Source: Sitta carolinensis
Taxonomy: Eukaryota > Chordata > Aves > Passeriformes > Sittidae
Direction of reading: 5' to 3'
Length of the DNA stretch: 64,000 bases
NCBI GenBank assembly: GCA_032173965.1
Contig: CM063292.1
Coordinates: 1,566,501 to 1,630,500 of the forward strand
The translations under genes were made by a program, and so were the position numbers. Below the pieces are notes generated by a model. The model was not told the origin of the DNA. It saw only the letters and a program-made list of their open reading frames with translations, and did no database searches. Below, piece by piece: positions 46,812 to 58,800 of the stretch. Within the stretch, counting starts at the first letter, position 1. Every line of letters begins with the position of its first letter.

Positions 46812-49800
46812 AAGGATTTCTTTCTTCAAAGCCTGATGGGGAGAGGCTTAGAAATTAAAGAGTGGAGATACAATCTGAACCTGCAGGATGAAATCATCCC
46901 AGCAGGGAGATAAAGCTATCTGAGATGGCATCTCCCCTAAGGGCTGAGCATTTGACACCTGGAGAGCCTCCCCTCGGTGAGCAGGAGGCAGCAATCCCCG
47001 GAATGTGCCTGTGCTCCAGCCCTGGAATTGCCTTGTCCTACTGAAATCCAGGCTGGGGGGATCCCCCAGTAACAACATCTCTGAAATGCCAAAGAAAATC
47101 CCCTTCCTTGAGATCCACATCTGAGTCACTCACTGCCCTTCATCTCGATCTGGGGTTGGGAAACTCTTCTGCTGCTGCTGGGGAAGTGGAGACAGCGCTC
47201 AATAACCGTAAGGACCAGAAATTCAGAACCCTAATAATGGAAATTCCAGCCAGCAGGAATTTTGAGGAAAGCTCTGTTTGACTCATAGACTTCATCATCA
47301 CGGAATCACTGAATGGTTTGGGTGGGAAGGGACACTAAAACTCATCCAGTCCCTGTGCAGGGACACCTTCCACTGCCCCAGGGTGCTCCAAGTCCCTGGG
47401 GCACTGCCAGGGGTGAGGCAGCCACAGCTGCTCTGGGCACCCTCCAGAATTCCTCAAAGGGAAGAATTCCTTCCCAATATCCCATCTCATCTGCCAGGGG
47501 AAGCCATTCCCTGTGTGCTGTCCCTCCATGCCTTGTCTCCAGTCCCTTTTCAGCTCTCCTGGAGCCCCTTTAGGAGCTGCCAGGGGCTCTGAGCTCTCCC
47601 TGGAGCCTCCCCCTCTCCAAGCCGAACACTCCCAGCTCTCCCAGTCTGGCTCCAGAGCAGAGCTGTTCTTATCACCAACTTCCCCAAAGTCCTGGGAGCA
47701 GAAATGAAAGCAGAGCTGTCTAAGCAGATTCCATGGCTCTGGCTGGCAGCTGCACCACAAAAACTGGGATGTAAACAAGTTGTTATCGTGTTTATCACGG
47801 CAGAGCTTCCATGCAGGGCACTGCACTGAGATCCCAAAGAACCCTGGAGTGGCACGGGCTGTGTTCTGTATGTGAAAAGGAGGGAATTCCTTCTCTGAGC
47901 AGTCCTGGAACATCTGGAGTGTGCAGGAGCACAGGTCCAGCTGCAGCTGGAGCAGATAAAACCCAACAGCCTGGGGTCATTTGCTTCCCTTAATTCCCTG
48001 CACAAATCCACGCCCCTGGATGGAGGCTGGTTTTCCCCTTTTCACTCAATTTTCATGGATACATGACTAATTCAGGGCTTTCCAGGCTTTTACCAATGCT
48101 CAACCCCAAAACCAGGAAGAGCACACTGTCCTGCCTGCTCTTCCTCCTGTGGCTGGACAAATGGGAACAAATTTCTTTTAGGAAATAACTGAGATTTCCA
48201 CAGGGAAAACTCAGAGGATCCCAAATCCATCACCTTCAGGCAGCAGGTTGAGATGCCATCACTAAACCCCCAAAACTGACTGACAGCTACTTTCATTCTG
48301 AGCCTCTACACCCAAAAACCAGGGAACAAATCCAGCTGGCAGCACAGGGAGACTACCAGAAGCTCTCAGGCAAGACAAGAAGAAGCCAGGACCATAGAAT
48401 TAGAGATTCTTCCCAAAAACCCCAAGTTCAGTTGCTTCATGGTGCACACACCACCATGAATCACTCCATTTGCATTCCCTTCTTTTTGCCACTCCTTTAT
48501 CTAATCAAGCTCACTCCAACACTTTCTGCCTGGCAGGCCCTGGATAACCTGCACTGATTCCAGAGCCTGGGTTATCCTGCTCATTAACCTGCTCAGAGAT
48601 TACCAAAGTCAACTTGAACCAGCCTGAGCAAACAGCACAAGGGTGAGCACGGCCATGGGATCACGGAATCTTTTGTCCTGGAATCTGCAGCACCTCACAC
48701 TCCAGGTGACACCTTGGGAACAGCTGGGGAGAAGCTCAAGGTTCCTTGTTGGAAAGGTTTTAGGAGGGTTTATGATTTGTCCTCTCTGACTTTGCTGTCA
48801 GTTGTCTCAGTCCCTGCTCACTGGGTTATTTTGGTTTTTAATGGCTGCCTAAGTGCTCTCCATTAATAGGTTTTAGTCGTGATGGAAGGAACTTCCAAAA
48901 AAAGTGGTGTGTGTGATAATGGGATGGTCTGTCAGACACTGCTCCTTCCTGGCACCTTCAGAGCTGCTGTCACATCCTGGGACATCTCTGAGGACAGCAG
49001 CCCCTCCTTCTCCTCATCTACCTGTCACTGGTGTTCCACGGAATTTGGGCTCCATATCAGGAGAATCCCAGAACCACTGAGGTTGGAAAAGAGCTCTAAG
49101 GTCACCAAGTCCAACCTGTGCCATGTCCAGTCCTTCCCTGGACACCTCCAGGGATGGGGACTCCACCACCTCCCTGGGCAGCCCATTCTGTTGCCCAGTC
49201 ACTTTTTCCACAAAGAAATTCCTCCTGATGTCCAACCTGAGCATCCCCAGGGACAGCTTGTGGGAAGAGCTTTTAGGTCAGACATCAGGATGAATTCCAA
49301 GACTGGAGATGACAATGTCTCACTCCAGTTCATTCCACCTCCTGCTCCCCACCAGAACCCCCAGCATTCCCTGGAGAGGAAATCCAGGTGGGAAAGAAGC
49401 TGATGTCCATCTCATGGACCTTCTTCCTCTTTGCTTGGTCAACACCACTGAGCTCCACCCCAGCTGAGGGAGCAGCAAAATTGAGATTCCTTCTCCTTCT
49501 GGTGGGTCCTTCCCAGACACCTCAACAACCCCACCCTGGGCATCCCTGAGTGAATTTTCCAAACCCTCCTGGAGCTCTGGCAGCCTTGGGGGCTGTGCCA
49601 ATCACCCTCTGGGGAGGAACCTTTCCCTAAAATCCAACCTAACCCTGCCCTGGCTCAGCTCCAGCCATTCCCTGGGTCCTGTCCCTGCTCACAGGGACAT
49701 CACTGCCCCTTGGGAATGACCTCCTGAAACTCCCTCAGTGCTTTGGGAATACAACCCCCACCAAGCCCCACAGCACTGGGTTGCTTCACGAGCTCCTGGG

Positions 49801-52800
49801 ACAGAGATTCCCTTAGATGCAGGTGGGATAAAGGCCAATGGCAGCAAGAGAAAGGATTAAAGCAAATTATTTCAGTGTGTAGAGCCTTTGCCCCTAGCTA
49901 AGGGTCAGAACATCTTGCACTGCTCTAAGTTGCTTCAGAGGACATATTTCATGTCACTTCTTTATCCCTGAAAGGCTTTGCACAACAGGGAGCTCCAAAG
50001 GCAAGACGGAGAGAAAAAGAAGGAATTTTGCACTCAGCAAAAATCAGGCCCAGCCTGGGGCATCAGAACTCGTTCTGGAGATGGGAGCAGGAGGACAGAC
50101 AGCCAAGTTATCCCTCTAATTGATCACAAAGTGTCCTGGCTTGTTTGAGTGTTCGATGCCTGAGGAGGGAGGAGGAGGAACAGTGTTACCAGCAGTGCAA
50201 TTGCAGATTTTAAACTTCTTGAGGTGCTCATCTTAAGCTTGGGAAAAAAAAAAACAAAAAAAAACCCCAAAGCTTAACACAGCAATTGCACATTCACAGA
50301 GTCATGGAATGATTTGGCTTGGAATGCATCTTAAAGCTCATCTCATCCACCCCTTCCACTAGCCCAAGGTGTTCCAACCTGGCCTTGAACATTTCCAGGG
50401 ATCCAGGGGCAGCCACAGCTTCCCTGGGCAGGGCCTCCCCACCCTCACAGGGAAGAATTTCTTCCCACAATCCAATCTAAACCTCCTCCCTGCCAGTTTG
50501 AATCCATGTCCCCTTTGTCCTGTCACTCTATGCTCTTGTACAACGTCCCTCTCTTTCTTGGTGGATCCTTACAGGTACTGGGAGATGATTTTTTGAATTC
50601 CTTCAAAAAAGCCCAATCCAATATGTGACAATCCCACTGGAGCCCAAACACTGCAGCCTCTTCTTTGCAAAGGTTCAAGGAGAGACACTTGTCCCTGAGT
50701 GCACCATGGTTTAAATCTTGGTTAAATTCCACTCCTCCTCAACTCCATCACCCAGCAATGCTGGGAACACCTCTGGCTTTCCACACTGTCAGCCTTAAAC
50801 TCCTCTGCTGTTCAGAGATCAGCTTAAACCTCAGGTTAAATCTTCCTGCTTTCAGCAGAAGGGAAAGAGAATTTGCTCCTGCACTCCTGGCTCTTTGGGT
50901 TCTCTCATCCCTTGATTCTGTAGGTCCTGGTTTGTTCCAGCTCCTGTGGGAGCCGACGGAGCGACCGGCACTGACCTGGAATTACCAACAGCCTCAGTTG
51001 AGCCCTGGGCAAAGCTCAGTGCTGCTGGCACAGCCCTGGGCAGGAGCTCTCCAAGCTCTGTGGAATTGTTCTCCAGGCTCTGTGCAGGAGCTCTCCAGGC
51101 TCTGTGGAATTTTTCTCCAGGCTCTGTGGAAGAGCTCTCCACGCCCTGTGCAGGAGCTCTCCAAGCTCTGTGGAGCTTTCTCCAAGTTCTGTGGAGCTTT
51201 CTCCAAGTTCTGTGCAGGAGCTCTCCAGGCTATGTGGAGGATTTTTCTCTAAGCTCTGTGCAGGAGCTCTCCAGGCCCTGTGGAATTTTTCTCCAGGCTC
51301 TGTGGAAGAGCTCTCCACACCCTGTACAGGAGCTTTCTCCAAGCTCTGTGCAGGAGCTCTCCAGGCTATGTGGAGGATTTTTCTCCAAGCTCTGTGCAGG
51401 AGCTCTCCAGGCTATGTGGAGGATTTTTCTCCAAGCCCTGTGCAGGAGCTCTCCAGGCTATGTGGAGGATTTTTCTCTAAGCTCTGTGCAGGAGCTCTCC
51501 AGGCCCATCAGCCAGGTGGTGGCCCTGGAAGCAGCAGGAATGTTCACAGGCAGCCGAGCCATGAGCCAGCCCCTGGCACTGCCCAGAGAGGCTGGACCTG
51601 CCAGCAGCTGGGACCCAGCAGCAGGACAAGCCAGAGTCTATAAATAGAGCCAGGAGAGGTGTGTGCTGGGCACAGCTGGGCATCCTGCTGCCCCAGCTGG
51701 GCCACGCTCAGTGCCAAGGCTGCCCCTCTGCAGCCTGGCACGCAGGCATCTGGAGAAAAGGTGAGCTGGCTCGAGCCACTGCACTGCCATGAGGAAGTTG
51801 GGAGCTGGTCCCAGAGTGACGTGGGACACAGCCCAGAGCCACAGCACGAGCGTGACAGAACTCCTGGGGAAAAGCCAAGTGAGGGGTGAGGGATGTGCCC
51901 TCGGAGGGGGAAGCTGGAATTACGCTTGCACCCGTTAAAAAGCTTTTTCAAAACTTCTTTCTGCAGGTTTGTTTTCTCCACAGACATCCAGACAGCTGCA
52001 GAGCTGTGGGACGGGGTCATGTTGACGTGGATGTCCACCTTGGGAACTGAAATCCCATGGCAGGGGAAGGGATGGGATGGGAAGGGCTTTAGGGTCCCTT
52101 CCAACGTGGGCAACCTGTGCCAGGCCTCACCACCCTCTCAGGGAAGAATTCCTTCCCAACATCCCATCTAACCCTGCATTCCCTTGGACTTAAGGCCATT
52201 CCCTCTTGCCCTGCCACTCCATGACCTTTGAAAAATCCTTCTCCATAGCAGATTTAAAACAAAAAAAGCAAAGAGGTGTAGCATAGAGAAACTATTTCTG
52301 AATAGACTCATCTCAAGGAGTTGTTCTGGAGACTCAAGAGGCATCTCCAGCTCCCTGGTGCCAGAGGGAAGCAGGGAATGTGCATCCCCTGAATGCTGTC
52401 AATCCCATCTCTAGGCACTCACGTGGTTTCATGGAATGAGATGGGTCCAAGATTGGTGAGCATGGCCACTGCTCCTACCCAGCACCCTTTGGGCAGCCAA
52501 GCTCTCCCAGGAGAGCCCTGCCCCAGGACTCCAGGAGTGCCAAGGGAAGGAGCAGCCAGCAAGGCCCAGCCTTGGGTCACCGTGACTGTCACTGACTCAT
52601 GACCCTGAGCTGCCAAGCAGGTGACATCACTTTCATTGACATCATCTCCATCACATGGGTCTGGACAAGATCTGTCTCATCACCAAGCCCAGGAGAGCAC
52701 AAACCACGGGGGCAAAGTGGCAATTAAGTGCACAAATCGTGGTTGTTAAGTGAAGATTATAATTAAACAGAACGTGTAATTATGGTGTTACTATAACTGC

Positions 52801-55800
52801 TCTGGAGCTGCTGCTGCTGCTCCTCCAGACCGTTCTGAAACTGTCACTTCCTCTTGGGAAAGAGGGTCAAAAATCAGCTATCCTTTCAGTAATGCATGTA
52901 AAAATTCTGGGTCAGGTTCAGGACTAAGCCCTGCTCCCACCTGAAACCAGCTGATTCCACGTGGAGCCTCATTCCTGGCATTCCTAGCCCTGCTCTTCAC
53001 TGACCCAACTCTTCCTCATGCCCATCGTGTTTCACACCTCCCTCCCGAGCAGAGGAACAACACAGACACCAGGCAGCAAGAAAAGCTCCAATGAACCTTG
53101 GGGAACAGCTCCCCTGCACTGCTCCCTGCCCCACACAAGCCTGTGTGTCCCACTGGAGCTCCACAAGCTCTGGGAGACTCCGTCTGCTGCTCTTCCCAAA
53201 AAACTGTACAGCAGTTTTCCTAGAAATCATAAAATCATGGAATGGGTTGGGCTGAGAAGGACACTGAAGTTCATCTCATTTCACCCCCCTGCCACGGGCA
53301 GGGACCTTCCACTAGGTCAGGTTGCTCCAAGATGCCCCTCTGCAAAAAAAAGTGATGCTTTTCCAAGATTCTGACCCAAAGGAGGTTGTGACAGCAGGCC
53401 CTGCATTCTGCTGGGATATTTATCCAGGCTTTACAAATGTGCCTCAGACAGAGGAGACTGGCAAGGCAGGGTATGTGAATCATTGACAGAGGAACAAAAC
53501 AGGAATCACATTCCTGCACTTTTGGTCTGTCTGGTTCCATTTTCTCTTTCATTACAGGTCACAACCCGGATTTCCACAAACAATGGGCGGTCAGAGAAAA
53601 AAACCCTGACCTCGTGCTGCAATTCCACTGAGCACAGACTCATTCCAAGGACCTCATTCCAATTCCTCTACCTTTTGGAAATGGACTTCAATCTCCAGAT
53701 ACTTTTACTCTCCACAAACTCCCAGAGCAGCCCTGGCTCTTGTGACAGACATCTCTCAAGGCTTCGAATGGAGTCACCACAGGACTCCCAGGAACCAACC
53801 CGCAGGAGTCCCCTCATCCTCCCAAAACCTCTCCAGCCCGAAGGGAGGAGGGACGAGCCAAACATCTCCACCCCCAAGGACACTCCTGCTTTCAGGGTCA
53901 GCTTGCACACTCTCACTGTCACTGATGTTTGAGCTCCACTTAGTGGCCACGAGGCTCCTCAACCACCACTTCCCTCAGCAGGATCCTCACTCCACCAGTC
54001 CCAACCACCCAGATCCAGCACACACTCTCCAGTCCCAAATGCCCAGATCCCAGCACACTCACCACCCCACATGCCCAGATCCCAGCACTCCCTCCACCCA
54101 AATGCCCAGATCCCAGCACTCCCTCACCATCCAAATGCCCAGATCCCAGCACACACTCTCCAGTCCCAAATGCCCAGATCCCAGCACACTCACCACCCCA
54201 CATGCCCAGATCCCAGCACTCCCTCACCACCCCAAATGCCCAGATCCCAGCACTCCCTCACCATCCCAAATGCCCAGATCCCAGCACACACTCTCCAGTC
54301 CCAAATGCCCAGATCCCAGCACGCACTCTTCAGTCCCAAATGCCCAGATCCCAGCACGTGCACCATTCCACATCCCCAGATCCCAGCACTCTCATCACCC
54401 CAAATGCCCAGACCCCAGCACACACTCACCATCCCAAATACCCAGATCCCAGCACACACTCACCATCCCAAATGCCCAGATCCCAGCACACACTCACCAT
54501 CCCAAATACCCAGATCCCAGCACTCTCCAGTCCCAAATGCTCAGATCCCAACACATGCACCATCCCACATCCTCAGATCCCAGCACACTCACCATCCCAA
54601 ATGCCCAGATCCCAGCACACACTCACCATCCCAAATACCCAGATCCCAGCACACACTCTCCAGTTCCAAATGCTCAGATCCCAGCACATGCACCGTCCCA
54701 CATCCTCAGATCCCAGCACACTCACCATCCCAAATGCTCAGATCCCAGCCCTCCCTCACCACCCCAGATCCCCAGCCCCCAGCCCTCACTCACCCGGGCA
54801 GCAGCGGGGACCGTGGCTTTGCCTTGTCCTTGTCCTTGTCGCGGTCCCGCTCCCGCTCGCGCTCCCTGTCGCGGTCCCGGTGCTGCCGGTCCTTCTCGTC
54901 CCTCTTCACCCGCTCCCTCTCCCGTTCCCACTCCTCTTTCCGCCGCTGCCGCTCCTTGTCTCGCTCCCGTTCCCGCTCCCGGTCCCGCTCCCGCTGGCGC
55001 CGCTCCCGCTCCCGCTCGCGCTCGCGCTCCCGGTCCCGCTCCCGCTGCCGGGTCTCGCGCTCCCGCTCCCGCTCGCGCTCTCTTTCCTTGGGGAGAAGAA
55101 CAGAGGCACCACGGGGATGATGCGGGAGCCCGGCCTGCCGAATGCCGGGAATTACACCCGCTCTCCCTCAGCAAAGGATCGAGCTCATAACCGGCAAAGC
55201 GATGGCGGGGGGATCGATAATCGGGAGATCGGTCGGGAATCTGGAGATCGATTGGGAATCTGGAGATCGATCAATAAATAACCTGGAGATCGATCAGTAA
55301 TGTGGAGATCGATCAGCAATGTGGAGAGCAATCAATAATCTGGAGGTCAATCAGCAACCTGGAGATCAATCAATAATCCGGAGATCAATCAGCAACCTGA
55401 AGATCAATCAATAACTTGGAGATCAATCAGAAGTCTGGAGATTGATCAGAAATCTGGAGATCGATCAATAACTTGGAGATCAATCAGAAATCTCGAGATC
55501 AGCCAATAATCTGGAGATCAATCAATAATCTGGAGATCAATCAATAATCTGGAGATCAATCAATAACTTGGAGATCAATCAATAATCTGGAGATCAGCCA
55601 ATAATCGGGATCCTGCCCCCAGAACCTGGACACAAACACAGCATCATATCCCACACAACTGTTGTTTTCAAAGGCAACACTTGGGTTAATTTGGTTTATT
55701 AAGCTTATTAAATAAATGTATTGATGTTCACAAGACTTTTCTCTCGCTGCTGATCGTTTCCATAACCAGCTAATTAACTTTGCAAACGAGCACCAGGAAA

Positions 55801-58800
55801 ATAATTGCTCATGTGTGGCCACAGCGAGGCCCAGGCTCCTGTCTGGGCACTGCTTCTGCAGAAAACAAGGATTGAGAGCAAAGGAAAAGCCACCTTGGAA
55901 AGGATTCCATGGAAAGCACTGCAAAGCTCCCCCCTGAGCAGGACTGCTGGGTTTGGTCACTGCTCGAAGCATAAAGTTTGCATGAGGGGAAAAGGAAGAG
56001 CAGGGGAAGGGGTCAGAGCCTTGTTTTCATCCAGATCCATTCCTGGGGTAACACTGGTGGGATTTCAGCACCTGGCTGCTGCTTTCCTGGGCCTCAATCC
56101 ACCTCGGGCTGGAGCTCTGCTGGTCCACAGGGAACACCCGCCCAAATCTAAGCCTCTCCTTCCCAAAAATGAACAAGGAACCCTTTCCTCCACCAGGTTC
56201 TTTCCTGGAAACCTCCCTCCAAGATGTCCAAGCACTGCTCAACTGCTACTGAGTGTAGTCTGGTTTCAGGCCTGAAGTTTCTGGTTTTCTAATGTTCTGT
56301 TTTTTCTGGTGTTTGTGCTCTTTCCCTGAGAAAAGAATTTCAGCAAACCCAAACGTGAGAAAACCAGAACTTGTGAAAACCAAAAACTTCAGGCCGGAAA
56401 CCAGACTACAACTGAGGAGCAGCCAAGGGGCATGAGGAGGAACCACCTTCCCATCTCAGACATGGAGTTGGTAAGGTTGGAAAAGACCTTTAGATCATCA
56501 AGTGCAACCCTCAGCCCAGCACCACCACCAAGGTCACCACTGGCCATGTCCCCCAAATGCCACAATCACAGCTTTTCTGAACATTTCAGGGGTGAGGACT
56601 CCACCACTTTCCTGGGCAGTTTTTTTTCCAATGCTTTACACCCCTTCCACAAAATAATTTTCCTAAAATCCAATCTAATCCTCTCCTGCTGCTACTTGAG
56701 GCTGTTCCCTCTCCTCCTGTCCCTGTCCCTGGGAGCAGAACCTGACTTCCCTCACTGTCCCCTCCTGTCAGGGAGTTGTGCAGAGCCAGAAATCCCCCCT
56801 GAGCCTCCTTTTCTCCAGCTCCCTCAGGATTCTCCAGCCCCTTCCCTCCCCTGGAGCTGCTCCAGCCCCTCCATGTGTGTCTTGGAGGGGCCAAACCTGA
56901 ACAGAATTCCAGGTGTGGCCTCAGCAGTGCCCAGCACAGGGCACAGTCCCTGCCCTGGGGATTGCCAGGCCAGGGCTGGTGCCAGCCAGGTGCCAGTGGC
57001 CTTCTCAGCCAAACAGCACTCCACATCCTCTCCCAAACTCATTCCCAACCTCATTCCCAAACCTGGAGCACTGCTTTTGCCCTCAGGGTGCTGGAACAGA
57101 ACATCTTCCCACCCCTCACCTCCAGCGTGCTCCAAGCTGGAGTTAAGCCAAGATTTAACTCTTTGAAAACTCCTGTTTCAAGCACTGTTTCTGGTGCCAA
57201 GGCCCAGAAAAACCTGGAAGAAAGTCAGGAAGGGGAAAGGGGGGAAGGGGGAATGTCCTTACTTACTCTGTAGTTACGGTAGGGATCGGGGTCTGTGTAC
57301 TGAACCCTGAAATTCTCATACTGCCCACCACGCCAGAAGCGCTCTATTTCATAGTCATAATAGGGATCTGCATAGGGATCAAGCCTACAATGAAAAACAG
57401 GGAATGTTAGAGAGGGAAATGGCACCTTGGCCCCACAAAACCTGCGTGTTCTAGGTCAGCTCAGTCACTGGGACAGGAGAACCACGCTCAGCACAGCAGG
57501 GCTGGACAGAGCTGCTTGTTTTCTACACAGCCCAACCAACCAGGCTTTTTAAAGTGAGGCTTCTCAGAGAAAAGCACAAACCTTTCCTGATAAACACCAA
57601 AAAAACAGAGCTGCCAAAAATTCAGCCCTGGAATCAATGAGGTGCAAAGACTCAAAGTGCTTTTGAGAGCCCCTTCCAGTGCAGGAATGTGTCCTTCAGA
57701 GGGGCAGGACATGTTCTGCCTCATGGACTGAGAGCTGGCATTCCTGCCCAGGCACCCACAGCTCACCCCAAAGACCCCCTGGATTGGAAGGCATGGAGAG
57801 CCCCCAGATCCCTGTCCCTGCAGTGATGGGGGTGTCCCAGTGCCACCAGTGCAGGGTGGAGCTCATCCCAAACATCCCTGGGATTGGAAGGCATGGAGAG
57901 CCCCCAGATCCCTGCAGTGATGGGGGTGTCCCAGTGCCACCAGTGCAGGGTGGAGCTCATCCCAAACATCCCTGGGATTGGAAGGCATGGAGAGCTCCCA
58001 GATCCCTGCAGTGATGGGGGTGTGGTGCAGGTGGCCGGACCAGTGAGGGGTGGGAGCTCATCCCAAGGAGACCCCCCTGGATTGGAAGGCATGGAGAGCC
58101 CCCAGATCCCTGTCCCTGCAGTGATGGGGGTGTCCCAGTGCCACCAGTGCAGGGTGGAGCTCATCCCAAACATCCCTGGGATTGGAAGGCATGGAGAGCC
58201 CCCAGATCCCTGCAGTGATGGGGGTGTCCCAGTGCCACCAGTGCAGGGTGGAGCTCATCCCAAACATCCCTGGGATTGGAAGGCATGGAGAGCTCCCAGA
58301 TCCCTGCAGTGATGGGGGTGTCCCAGTGCCACCAGTGCAGGGTGGAGCTCATCCCAAACATCCCTGGGATTGGAAGGCATGGAGAGCCCCCAGATCCCTG
58401 CAGTGATGGGGGTGTCCCAGTGCCACCAGTGCAGGGTGGAGCTCATCCCAAACATCCCTGGGATTGGAAGGCATGGAGAGCTCCCAGATCCCTGCAGTGA
58501 TGGGGGTGTCCCAGTGCCACCAGTGCAGGGTGGAGCTCATCCCAAACATCCCTGGGATTGGAAGGCATGGAGAGCCCCCAGATCCCTGCAGTGATGGGGG
58601 TGTCCCAGTGCCACCAGTGCAGGGTGGAGCTCATCCCAAACATCCCTGGGATTGGAAGGCATGGAGAGCCCCCAGATCCCTGTCCCTGCAGTGATGGGGG
58701 TGTCCCAGTGCTACCAGTGCAGGGTGGAGCTCATCCCAAACATCCCTGGGATTGGAAGGCATGGAGAGCCCCCAGATCCCTGCAGTGATGGGGGTGTCCC

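Larger units (their letters stand above)
42614..50295. other. ZC3H18 12.2 kb intron, distal part
   Basis: Apart from the listed CR1 pieces and two A runs (46161-46187, 46781-46809) this is unique intron sequence. A search by eye for exons matching ZC3H18 or other genes found none. Confidence 0.5.

Noticed and set aside
46140..46815. Two A runs considered as retrocopy tails
   Set aside because: No gene-like or SINE-like sequence and no target-site duplication was seen next to either run.
54722..55174. Antisense Ala/Gly-rich frame over the ZC3H18 Arg/Glu exon
   Set aside because: Shadow of the real minus-strand exon in another frame; codon periodicity follows the real frame.
53742..55281. Frames of 350 to 480 codons with CPDPSTHS-type repeats or Arg/Ser-rich tails
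   Set aside because: They join the 34-bp array to the antisense of the real ZC3H18 Arg/Glu-rich exon.
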